Assembly: GCA_023846275.1 (NCBI GenBank)
Contig: CM043872.1
Coordinates: forward strand, 26,650,670-26,714,669
Origin: Vanilla planifolia
Taxonomy: Eukaryota; Streptophyta; Magnoliopsida; Asparagales; Orchidaceae
DNA: 64,000 bases
Reading direction: 5' to 3'
The translations under genes and the position numbers were made by a program. Under the pieces are notes generated by a model. It was not told the DNA's origin, ran no database searches, and saw nothing but the letters and a program-made list of their open reading frames with translations. Positions 36,209-46,800 of this stretch are shown piece by piece. Within the stretch, counting starts at the first letter, position 1, and every line of letters begins with the position of its first letter.

Positions 36209-38800
36209 ATGCTTAGATCGACGGCCATCCTCAGCAATTGTCACCGTTCCGCTCTCCTCCTGCGAGCCACCACCTCCTCCAGCGCCGCTCCTGCTACTTG
36301 TAGCCTAAACACTGAAATCCTCACAGACGAACAAATTTCTTCCATCTTCTCGCATCCCGACTGGCGGAATAGTACCTCCTTGGACAGCCTTGCCAAATCA
36401 CTCTCCCCTGCCCTGCTCTCCCGCCTCCTCCTCTCACTCCCACTCGACCCCTCCGCCGCTATCTCCTTGTTTAACTGGGCCGGTGAACGTCCAGCTTTCC
36501 GTCACACAGCCTACACGCACGCTGCCCTTATCCGCTCCCTCCTTCGTTCGTCGTTTCTCTCTCTCGATAAATTCGTTACCCCCACTATCCAATCCTGTCT
36601 TTGCCCAGATGAGCTCCGCGATGTCATCGACCTAATTATTTCGGTCGCTGCACGCTGCCACAGTATTCGTTGCTTCAACCTTTTGCTTATGGCGCTTAGA
36701 AGATACTCAATGATTGAAGAAATGGAGTCTGTGTTCGAAAGAATTAACAAAGGTGAGATTTTCCCCAATTTGCATACTTACAATACGATGATGGATGCTT
36801 ATTGCAAGGCTGGCAATCTTGCTCAGGCAAAGGTGTACTTCGACCAGTTAATCAGTGCAGGATTGATCCCCGATAGCTTCACTTATACATCATTGATCCT
36901 GGGACACTGCAAAACTAATAATTTAGCTCGAGCTTGCTGGTTTTTTATTATGATGCCAGAAAATCATTGCCCCAGGAATGAGGTGTCCTACACGGTGATA
37001 ATCCACGGATTATGTGAAGCTGGCAGGATCAACGAGGCATTTGCCATTTTTTCTAGGATGGAAGACGATGGGTGCAAGCCTGATGTCCATTGTTATACGG
37101 TATTGGTTCATTGCCTGATCAAGGAAGGGAGGATTGGGGATGCAGAAGCAATGATGGACGCAATCAGGAGGAAAGGTTTGGTTCCTGGAGTGGTTACATT
37201 CAATGCGTTGATAGATGGTTATTGCAAGAATGGGAGAATTATTTCTGCTTTTGGTGTATTGGAAATAATGAAATCAAAGGGGTGTAAGCCAGACGTGCAG
37301 ACGTACAGTGAATTAATTCATGGTCTTTGCTGTCAGAGGAGGTTGCATGAGGCTATGAGTCTTTTGAGTAGGATGATCCAAATCGGCTTGTCTCCAAATA
37401 TAGTCACTTACACCACTTTGATTCAGGGGCAATGCAGTGAGGGCCATCTGGATATTGCATTTGACTTATTGGATTTGATGGAAGCAAATAGCTTGGTTCC
37501 CAATGAGCAGACTAGTTTGATTCTTGTAGATGCTCTTTGTAAGATGAAGAATGTTGAGGAAGCATATGAGTTTTTTAATAGCATTATCAAAAGAGGCATA
37601 AAAGTTAATAAGTTAGTTTGTACTGCTTTGATTGATGGGCTTTGCAAAGCTGGGAAGGTTAAAGAAGCTCATTTGATGTTAGATGAGATGATGTCAAAAG
37701 GGTTGGTTCCTGACCCATATGTGTATGGTGTTATATTGGATGCCTTGTGCAGAGAAAATAAGCCGGAGGAGGCCAAGTCATTGTTTGTTCATATGTTGAA
37801 AAGGAAAATCAAACCTACAGCAGTATGTTACACAATTTTGATAGGAATGTTGCTGAATGAAGATGAATTTGAGGATGCTAAGATGGTGTTTTATGAGATG
37901 CTGTCTTCAGGATGCAGGCCAGATGCATTTACCTATACTTCATTCATCCATTCGTATTTCAACTGCGGAAGATTAGAAGATGCTGAAGATATGCTAATGA
38001 AAATGAAGGGAGATGGAGTTCATCCAAGTGTGGTTACTTATACTGTGGTGATTGATGGTTACAGGAGCATGGGTTTGATGGATCAAGCTTTCTCTGCTCT
38101 GAAAGAGATGATCATGGCTGCAATTGAGCCTAATGATGTGACTTTTTCAATTTTGTTTAAACTTATGCTTAGCAAGCATCAAGATTCTTTCATCTCTTTT
38201 GGTTCTAAAGACATGTGGAATGTACTAGAAATAGATACTGTCCTGGATCTACTGCAAGAGATGAGCCAACATGGCATTGCACCCAACTCCAGTATATACA
38301 ATACATTCATAAATGGATTTTGTAAAGCGAACCGTTTGGAAGAGGCGAAAAATTTATTCATCAAAATGCAAGAAAGCACTGGGTCTCCCAATAAAGATAC
38401 TTATACTTCTATAATAAATTGCTGTTGCAGGCTAAAACATTACACAGAAGCCTTAGAATTGATGAATTCCATGATTGAATTTGACATTCTGCCAAAATTA
38501 GAATCCTATCAGCTACTTATTTCAGGACTTTGTAATGCGGGGGACTTTGTGAAGGCCAAACAAATTTTTCATGGTTTAGTTAGGCTGGGATATAATTGTG
38601 ATGAAATAGTTTGGACAGTTTTAAAAGATGGTCTTCTGGCTGAAGGACACGTTGATGTCTGTTCAGAAAGTTTACAAATAATGAAACTGAACAATTGCCA
38701 CCCTAGCAATCAAACATATGCAAAATTATATCCAATGCTTAAATCATCCGGGAATTCTCTGGTAGAGTGCTTGGAATTAGAAGATGAAGTTGAGGGTTGA
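36209..38800 (+). CDS. P-class pentatricopeptide repeat protein, 863 aa, intronless
   Basis: An uninterrupted frame starting MLRSTAILSNCHRSALLLRA, a basic, Ser/Leu/Ala-rich N-terminus typical of an organelle targeting peptide (mitochondrion or plastid not decided). From about residue 150 to the C-terminus there are about 18 consecutive ~35-residue PPR motifs, e.g. TYNTMMDAYCKAGNL, TYTSLILGHCK, TFNALIDGYCKNGRI, CTALIDGLCKAGKVKEA, TYTVVIDGYRSMGL and YNTFINGFCKANRLEEA. There is no E, DYW or SMR extension, so it is P-class. Such proteins bind organelle transcripts and affect their stability, splicing, cleavage or translation. Length and repeat style resemble Arabidopsis At5g65560, but orthology is not proven. 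The C-terminus is acidic (ELEDEVEG). The frame is intact with consistent coding character, so I expect a functional gene. It is transcribed divergently from GUN1, about 6.4 kb away. Confidence 0.92.
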   Translation: MLRSTAILSNCHRSALLLRATTSSSAAPATCSLNTEILTDEQISSIFSHPDWRNSTSLDSLAKSLSPALLSRLLLSLPLDPSAAISLFNWAGERPAFRHTAYTHAALIRSLLRSSFLSLDKFVTPTIQSCLCPDELRDVIDLIISVAARCHSIRCFNLLLMALRRYSMIEEMESVFERINKGEIFPNLHTYNTMMDAYCKAGNLAQAKVYFDQLISAGLIPDSFTYTSLILGHCKTNNLARACWFFIMMPENHCPRNEVSYTVIIHGLCEAGRINEAFAIFSRMEDDGCKPDVHCYTVLVHCLIKEGRIGDAEAMMDAIRRKGLVPGVVTFNALIDGYCKNGRIISAFGVLEIMKSKGCKPDVQTYSELIHGLCCQRRLHEAMSLLSRMIQIGLSPNIVTYTTLIQGQCSEGHLDIAFDLLDLMEANSLVPNEQTSLILVDALCKMKNVEEAYEFFNSIIKRGIKVNKLVCTALIDGLCKAGKVKEAHLMLDEMMSKGLVPDPYVYGVILDALCRENKPEEAKSLFVHMLKRKIKPTAVCYTILIGMLLNEDEFEDAKMVFYEMLSSGCRPDAFTYTSFIHSYFNCGRLEDAEDMLMKMKGDGVHPSVVTYTVVIDGYRSMGLMDQAFSALKEMIMAAIEPNDVTFSILFKLMLSKHQDSFISFGSKDMWNVLEIDTVLDLLQEMSQHGIAPNSSIYNTFINGFCKANRLEEAKNLFIKMQESTGSPNKDTYTSIINCCCRLKHYTEALELMNSMIEFDILPKLESYQLLISGLCNAGDFVKAKQIFHGLVRLGYNCDEIVWTVLKDGLLAEGHVDVCSESLQIMKLNNCHPSNQTYAKLYPMLKSSGNSLVECLELEDEVEG

Positions 38801-39628
38801 TATTTATTCATGGAATTAGATGCTTGTGAAGCTACCTATGCACATAGCTCTGCATTGCCACTATTTTTTGTGCAAGGCGGGATGATAGTGTCCCAATTGC
38901 AGGGTTGCTCTGGATCTGGGAGAATCATGCCTTGGCCTTTGAAGATCTGAAGTTTTTAAAATCAGATAAATGAAACAATTGCATCGATTCTTTTAATAAT
39001 TCAGAAAGTGATTGGTGAGCTTCCAATTATTTATAAGATACCTTAATTTGTCCCTTCTATTCTTCAAAACAATTTTTTTATAATCCTTTATGCTAAGAAA
39101 TTTCGTATATTCAATTTGTCAGGAAGGCTTGAAATATTACAAAGCTTAATTAGGTGTTGGAAGCAAAAGCTAGTAGTAGTAATCTTTCCTTGTTGTCATT
39201 GTTTGGCATCACATTGACATCATTTCATCATTTTCTTGCTTTCTTTTATGAAGTCCCAAACATTATGAACTTCTGGCCTGTTTGATAATGGTTTCACGTA
39301 GGGAATTAGTTTTTTGCTTTGTTCTTTTTTGATTAATGCTTTACTACAGGTTTGAGGTCAAAATGTACCACATTGTTGGATAAAATAAATTAAGACTTGT
39401 TAAATTTATTTTAAATAATTCTAGATTTTTATCTTTTGATGAGAGATTTTTTATTATAAAATATATCACTTCCAATAAATGCAAGCATCTATTAATAGTT
39501 GTCCTCTTAAAATTTATAATCTTTTTTCATAGACGCAATGATTAAGGCACGTATTTGTTACAAAGGGTAAATGGTTAGTTAGGGTTTGGGAAATGAATTG
39601 GTCAAGATCACATGACTTCATTATGTCT
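38801..39628. other. 3' flank of the P-class PPR gene; no further gene
   Basis: Presumed 3' UTR followed by AT-rich intergenic DNA up to the large direct repeat. No specific polyadenylation site assigned. Confidence 0.4.
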
Positions 39629-40383
39629 TGATAATTTGTGTTTGATTATTAGCCTTTAGTTTTAATTGAGTTGTGTCCACAATATGAACATTTTTGTATT
39701 AAGAGTCATGTGTTTTTTAATCCAATAAGACTTCTACCATAAGCAAAATTAGGTTGATAGCATGTGTTGATCATGTTTTGTCATTGGATTTGAAGTAATT
39801 CATATAGTGTTAATCTCCATCGTAAATTGATATTGACTAAATCTTAATGCTAAATCTTTATGTAGTGTTAAATCTTTGTGTAGAGCTAAGCATATCAAAA
39901 TACATGAAACCTCAACATGAGATAATTCTACACTCAAAATCTGGTTGGATCAATCACATACGAGGCTATGGTAAGCATGATCGCAAAGAAAATTAATCTT
40001 TCTTCTTTCTTTTTACTTAATATCATAATTAATTTTTTATTCTCATTATATTTTTGGTAATAAACTATATGCTTTTTCATAATAGGTTACACTCTTCTCA
40101 GTAATAGTAACCTTTGGATTTGCAAAAACAATGGCATACTTATGTGATTGATATGAATCATTCAACTCATTTCATGCTTTGATGTAAACCATGTTTTGTA
40201 ATCAACCTAAACCATTAAATGCTTTTCATTTTGAATCACAAAATATGCACTTCTCAATATTCTTAAGTCACATATTTATCAATCAAAATTACCTTTGCAT
40301 ATATAATTAGCATACTCTTGTAGTCGACATAAACCATAACAGGCTTTTTAAGATTAGAAAATGAAGCATGCTTTCCAAGCTTA

Positions 40384-40928
40384 ATCACATCATATTTATC
40401 AAATTACTCAAATTAGATTGTAATCGTGTTATTTCATATAAATCAAAGTTTATATTTATTAAGTAATTTAATTTCTTATTTATAGAAACAATAACATAAT
40501 GGAAGAAAATCTTATGTATTAATGTTTACGTTATAAAAATAACAGTTTATATAATTTTTTATTATGACATATATAATAAGCATAATTTTTTTAAAAAGTA
40601 CATATATTCGATAATTTAGAAAATTTTAAAAATGGTTTCTTATCTTCAAGGATAATCACATAACTTTGATTTTTTGTCTTGTGTATGCAAGTGTGGCCAC
40701 ACCAGCATTATGACACTGGATCTTATTAGAACTCAAAAGTTAAGCATGCTTGGGTGAGAGTAGTATTGGGATGGGTGACTTCTTGAGAAGTTTTTGTGTT
40801 GCACATATAATTTAATAGTATTCTATTTTCTAATAAATGATAATTAATTTTTACATGATCATATCATATTTATCAAATTACTCAAATTAGATTGTAATCG
40901 TATTATTTCATATACATCAAAGTTTATA
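40384..40928. repeat. ~70-bp direct repeats flanking the insertion that carries the 5S pseudogene
   Basis: 40,384-40,455 and 40,858-40,928 are nearly identical (CATATTTATCAAATTACTCA then AATTAGATTGTAATCG). The paralogous copy has this segment once (about 56,007-56,076). So the left copy gained a 474-bp insertion or tandem duplication here. The repeats are too long for a normal target-site duplication. Confidence 0.8.
40689..40806 (+). pseudogene. 5S rRNA pseudogene
   Basis: 118 bp align end to end with plant 5S rRNA. Recognisable are ACCAGCA, CTGGATC, AGAACTC, the box A/intermediate region AGTTAAGCATGCTTGGGTGA (normally AGTTAAGCGTGCTTGGGC), GAGTAGTA, box C GGATGGGTGACTTCTTGAGA (normally GGATGGGTGACCTCCTGGGA) and GTGTTGCA. 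Roughly 20 substitutions are mostly C to T or G to A, as expected from deamination of methylated cytosine in silenced DNA. It is a single dispersed copy, not part of an array, and very unlikely to give functional 5S rRNA. Confidence 0.92.
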
Positions 40929-43817
40929 CGTGCTGGATTATTTAATAGAATATTTATCACGTTGCAAAAAAAGTAGAAATTTAGGCAATAACGTATATAT
41001 GATCATCCATATTTCCGAAATCAACATGTGTAACCATATATTTTTTAATACTATTAATGAAAACAAGAAATATGCATAATCCAAATGCACCAAAAGTATA
41101 ATGTCATTAATATGCAATGTTTGAAATCAATTTAACATTTAGCAATACAAACATACAGATGTGTGCAATCAAAATTTATCTGGATTTATCTTTAGGTTGC
41201 TTGTCTCTCATTCGAAATGTTCTTTCTTATGACCCAACATTAACCATATGCTTGCCAAAGAACATCAATTATAAAATTATTCTCTTTCCAAAATTTCTTA
41301 TAAAAAACATTTTTCCATCTTCCTTTTGATTGAACTATATGATTATTTTAATAAGATATTTTGGTTTTTGGGATCCTTTTGTTTTATCGCCGCTTCAACA
41401 AAATTAGATTGTTCATTTTGATGATTAGACAATCCCATATGAAAATTTTGTGCATACAAGTCTCCTCAACCACATCGTGGATTAGACCAATAAGTATAGA
41501 GATCAAACCATCTATTCATCACAAACCTTCATAGTTAACCACAACATTGTATTAAGTTTTATGGCTCATAACTAATTGGATTTTCCAATACCTAGAATTG
41601 GATCATTCAATAATTTGACTACAGAATTGTAAATGACCATTTTTGCAACTTGAATTACTGGCTATAGCTCTCAACAACTTCTAACTTAGAGAATCATTAG
41701 ACCCAATTCCGACATTTCTACATCTCCTTCTAAATTAATTAATTCTATCTAAAACAGAATCAGAAAATGTGGAAATAATTTATCTCAAAAGCTTGATCTT
41801 CTTGTGTGATCTTATGGCTCCTCTTATGCACATCATTCCCTTCTTTTTTTAATCTTGATTTATCTCATTCTCTTACTCCCTTCTGTTTGTTTCTTTCTTT
41901 TTAGTTTGCTCTTGACTCTCATATGACATCATCACTTATCTTAGCCTACTCCTCCTTAAGTAGTGGGTGGCTAGATAGCTATTTTTTATTATTATTCCTT
42001 TTAGATAAAGTTTTGAAAATTCATTAACGTCTAATTTCAACAAAAGCACCTCCACTTGATTCATTTTAATGAGTAATTTCCAAAATTATTTTTTCTTTCA
42101 AAATTAAAGCAACTTTATTTCCCATTGAAAATTTGGTATACAATTGTCAACCCAAACAATCGTTATAATTATATTATATAACTAAAAATTTTAATTATAT
42201 CAACATAAGTCTTATTTATAATCTTGCAATTAATGCAAAATACATAATTTATTTCTCATGATCATGGGAAATTATTTTAAGCAATTGTTTGTGTTATAAT
42301 TCTCTACTCATTATGAAAACATGCTCTTCTAAATTTTGTTGGATTATTGTGAAAGAATTTTGTTATGCTTCCTTTTTTTCTTCATTGCTTCGATAAATTG
42401 CATTAAAACGTCGTCATTATCTAGAACTTGACTAATAATAAATTTTAAAACTAACTACAATTTTGTCAATGGTGCACTATAATGGAGAACTTAAATTAAG
42501 GGGTTAAGGCGGGAGGAAGATTGTAATGTCAGATTGAAGAGGAAAGAGATAAGTTGTTGTCAAGAATACTTATTGTCAAAAGTTGTGGAGTACTTCCAAA
42601 GAACCACACCACTTAGTGACACTAGTTATATGAGAGAGTTATTAATAATTTAGAATCATTAAAATATATATATTTTTTATAGATTATAACTTTAAAATAG
42701 ATGTATTACATTGATACTGAATAAGTAAATTATAAAGATATACCTTTATGGTAAAAAAGAGAAGTCTAAAATAGATAGGTCATGAAGTCATACTTTCATG
42801 ATAAAAGAAAAGCTCTAAATTACCTTTAACACTTAAAGCTTGAGTGATAGTAAAAAAAAGAAAAAAAATAATAAAAAATATTCCTCACAAATTAAGAGAT
42901 AAAAAGAATTAATAGAAGAATCCTAAAGATCTTGGATTCTTTTTCACATTCATGAATTTTCTCTAAATTTTTAATCTTCTCTTTAAGTGTTGAATTTTCT
43001 ATCCAATGCTATTGGTATCATACTTTAATATTAAAGTGGGTCATGATTAATCGTTAAGTAAGAGTCTTGTTTACTTGGGTTTTTGCTTGTTTGACTCATT
43101 GAAATGGGCTTGTGATTGACTTGCCATTTGTTAACAAGTAATCCTTCTAATGGTTGTTTTGCATCACCTAAAAATGCTTTGTGATATACCCTTTGATATA
43201 TGATTCAAACAATAGTTATAATAAAAAAGTACTTACATTTACATTAGGCTTATTTTGCCAAATAGAAACATGTCTTAAACTAATTTTGTGATATTGATCC
43301 AGAGAACATTGGCAATTTGAATCTCCACTATTGATGCAAATTGAGGACAATTCTTTGCTATTCGTCTAATTTTGTCACATATAAAATCATGTTTTCTTAT
43401 TTGTTTTTTTAACATTTATCCTAATGTTGTCCACCACAATGTAAGCAATGTGTTTTAGCACTTGACCCCACAATTGACCCAATATTCTTATGATGGCCAA
43501 CAAAAAAATGCTTCTTTTAATGAAGATTGATGATTCCTTGAAAATGAAAAACTTTTCCTTTTTATTTTGTAGCTAATTGATTTTGTTCCGTTATTTTGAC
43601 AACTTCCATTAGCTTCTTGATAAATTCTTTGATTGGTATTGTGTAGCCTATTTTTATGTTAGATTGATACCAAAACATCTACGATAAATTCCATAGTTCT
43701 CTTCTTAATGGATTACATTTTTTTCCTTTAACGACGTCATCTTGGGAGCATATCTCATTAAGTTGGAGAATTTATCTTGACATGCCTTTTTGTACTAATT
43801 GAAACAATTATCTTGCC

Positions 43818-44660
43818 ATCAAGGATTAAAGTGCAATTTATAAATAACATTATCTCACCAATATTTGCTTATGTTATCGTATTTGTTGTTTTTACCAAAT
43901 AAAATATGTCAGTCATATTTTGTGCCTATTTAATGATAATATTTTATTGAAAATATAGCATAATATGTCTACTATAGATCTCTATATAAAATTTTGAAGA
44001 AATATAATAACATGTAACAATATATTTAGTAGTTATTCATTTTAAGATAACATGTAACAATATATTTAGTAGTTATTCATTTAAAGACATAAAGCATGAT
44101 ATAACTATTTGACGTAGAATGATTGTTGATGTAGAAATACTATCAGTGGTTGTTATCTTGGGATCGAAATTTATTGGTATAGACTTCCTTCACACTCACG
44201 ATTAGAGGAGTTACGGTAGAAGAGTAAGGAGCATTGTGCCTTATGGAAACTGAACACAATCAAGGTTTCTCTTCTTTTATTATATTTGTTTTCATTTTTT
44301 AATTATCAAGGATTGAATTATAATTTATAAATAGCATTATCTCACCAATGTTTGCTTCTATTATATTGTTTTTTGTTTTAACAAAATAAGGCATGTCACT
44401 CATATGCTGTGCCTATCTAGTGTTATTTTCTTACTGAAAATATAGGTGTCCACCACAAACTTGTTAAGTTTTGAAGTAATATGATAACATATAATAATAT
44501 TATTTAGTAATTGTTGATTTTATAAAGCTTGATGTAACTATCTGATGTAACATGATTGTTGATTAAAAATACAATACTCTAGTACTTTTTATTATGGGAT
44601 CCAAATCTGTTAGTAGGGATTTTCTTTGCACTAACAATTTGAGTACACACCCGGGAGAAC
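43818..44660. repeat. Tandem duplication of a ~400-bp segment
   Basis: 43,818-44,220 and 44,303-44,660 are collinear and diverged. Shared blocks include ATCAAGGATT, TTATAAATA.CATTATCTCACCAAT.TTTGCTT, AACATGTAACAATAT and TGGGATC.AAATCTGTTAGTA / TGGGATCGAAATTTATTGGTA. It follows directly on the large repeat and is not present after the right copy. Confidence 0.7.
44008..44088. repeat. 40-bp tandem repeat, two near-perfect copies
   Basis: The unit TAACATGTAACAATATATTT followed by AGTAGTTATTCATTTTAAGA occurs twice in succession, inside the left member of the ~400-bp duplication. The right member has one copy only, so this is a later event. Confidence 0.85.
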
Positions 44661-45599
44661 ATTAGGGAGGAGATGATAGGATTATCAAGTAAAAAATTTT
44701 TACTTAGAAAACTCTCAATCAAGAGAACAACCATGATGTCAAGACAGTGGATGATTACAATGGCTACCTTGATACTTTATAGGAGGTTATGCAGCTTGTA
44801 GGAATAAGATTGAATGACATATCTTGGGAATTGGAAAAGGAGTTTAACAGCTGAACATTGGTTTCTTGATAGCAGTTTGAGAGTTGGAATTCATGAGGAT
44901 TTAAAGCCATTATTGAGTCTAGGCATGGGTTCTTATATTTGATAATCTACAACAGTCTCTTCCAATTTCCACTTTTTATCATTGAGACCTCTCCCTTTGC
45001 TTCACATCCATATTCGAGTCTTATCTCCTTTAGATGAATTGATTATTCTCTCATGGTTGGGTCCTCTTGGCAAAAAGTTTGGGGTGAATTTGCCTTTTGT
45101 TCCAATAATGGCATGATAAGGATGAAATGGCAGTAGATCATGAAAGGTTTCGCTTCCTTGGGAGATAATGACTATTTGGATGCTTATTGAATCATTTGGA
45201 TAAATTTTTGTTGATATTGGGTTGGCTTGACGTGAATGACATGATAAGAATCTAATCGGCATTTACATGAAAACAAGCTAACATTTTTCTCTTAACTTTT
45301 CTCTTAACATTTTGATGTCAAAATCAGATAAGACACTCTTGCGAATTAGCCCTTTCACTGCATAATTGAGGTTTCTAAAGTTTGCACTAGTTGAAAAGTT
45401 TGATACTTATGTGACCTTTGAAGCATGTAAATTTATGCGAAAGTGTAAGAGATGCCTTGTTGATTTTTGCCACCCTAGTTTACCTTGTTCCTTTGATTTC
45501 TTTGCCCTCATTGTCATTCTTTGAACAATTCATAGAAAGGATGAAGAGATGCATATGTCTGTTTGAAGAAATGGGTAGGATAACTAAGAAACCTTGAAA

Positions 45600-46800
45600 A
45601 CCTGAAGCAACTACACATTTTGAACCAGTGGTAGAGGTAAAAGTTTCAACGGAAGGGCCTGGAATGGATGAGGGTTTGAGAAGATCTACATTAGAGATCC
45701 CTTTTGCAGCCGGACCAGCTTCTATGGAAGAAGAGAAATGTCAGCTATTGAGTATCGACAAGAATGGGATATATAAACTTCCTCTACCTACTTCTAAGGT
45801 TTGGGATGATGTAATGGAAATCTGTAGCAGCTTTGATGAGGAGGCTCAAGTTAGTGGAACGTGTCAAGAGAAGAACTTAAAAAACTGGACGGCCCGTCGG
45901 AGATGGACATAAAATGAGTGATTCAATTTGTGATTGCAGTGTTAGTGTATGAAAAGCCACAAGCAGCCTCAAGAATACTTGAAAAGTTTGTGTTTTTACT
46001 AACAACAAGGTAATGTGGCAACGAAACTGTTGAAGTTATTGCAATAACACTTCAAGATAAAGGACGAGCTCAAAGTGAAGCTGCTGAGACTAAAGAACGA
46101 AAACAAAGAGCTCTGGTTCCATGTTGACACCATTACTAGTTGTAGTGGGTGTTTTATGACCTTGCCAGGGGTCAAGTTGATGATGGCTGGGCTCGTCAAG
46201 TGCTGGATGAGGCTTGGGCTTGGGGTGATGTACGTCTAGTCAATGCGAAGAAGGCGACCGAGAAGGTTACAAAGATTTTTGGATCATTGGGTCTTTGGGG
46301 ACAACTTGCTTACCAGAATGGGGCTGAGGACCTATTGGTTGGGCATATTGACACAAGCTCGTATGTGCAAGATATCGTGGGATAAGGATTGAGCTGGCTA
46401 TTGTTTTATGCATGAAGGAGCTGAGAGAGATGGTGCTGGGAGAAGCTTGCAGCAACAGGATGCTCGAGAGGCAGCCTTATGGAATTGAATCATAGAAGAG
46501 GAGCTGCAACTCAGCTCGGTGGGAAAAAGAGGTTAGTGGCCAAGTGGCTTGCTAGAAGAAGTGGGGTTGTAATAAAGGAAGTGGAGAAGCTATTGCAGGG
46601 AGATTAGGATATATAGCAGCCAATTAAAGCAGAGGAGCTAAGAAAGCAAAGAGTTGTTGCAGCAGAGATTTAGCAAAGCAGCAGGTCAGAGAAGGAAAAG
46701 GCAAAAATTGAAGCAGGGGAAAACTTGGAAAACTTGAGAAGAAGCTGTTGGAATTGAGGGAATAGATAGCTATGGCAATGAAAGATCTAGCAAAAGTAAG
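45600..46800 (+). other. Coding-like but broken stretch of unknown nature
   Basis: This block is purine-richer and less AT-rich than its surroundings. It holds open stretches at 45,628-45,912 (94 codons, acidic, e.g. KVWDDVMEICSSFDEEAQ) and 46,149-46,385 (78 codons, e.g. WARQVLDEAWAW). Between and after them are charged, coiled-coil-like translations (DELKVKLLRLKNENKELW; KAEELRKQRVVAAEI) broken by stops. I do not recognise the family. It may be a decayed transposon-encoded protein or an old gene copy, and it is not a functional gene as it stands. Confidence 0.3.

Larger units (their letters stand above)
39629..43717. repeat. Left copy of a ~4-kb direct duplication (LTR-like ends)
   Basis: Collinear with 55,254-58,892 over its whole length. 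In aligned stretches I judge by eye nearly nine of ten bases identical, e.g. CTCATTCGAAATGTTCTT, TATGACCCAACATTAAC and ACATCAATTATAAAATTATT. Both copies start TGATAATTTGTGTTTGATTA and end ATGGATtACA/ATGGATcACA, a TG...CA form as in LTRs, but no target-site duplication or adjacent primer-binding site was found. This copy is about 450 bp longer, mostly because of a 474-bp insertion with a 5S rRNA pseudogene. Short frames (70 and 104 codons) sharing RNVL.YDPTLTIC.PKNINYK occur at the same place in both copies, but I see no family match. Confidence 0.85.
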
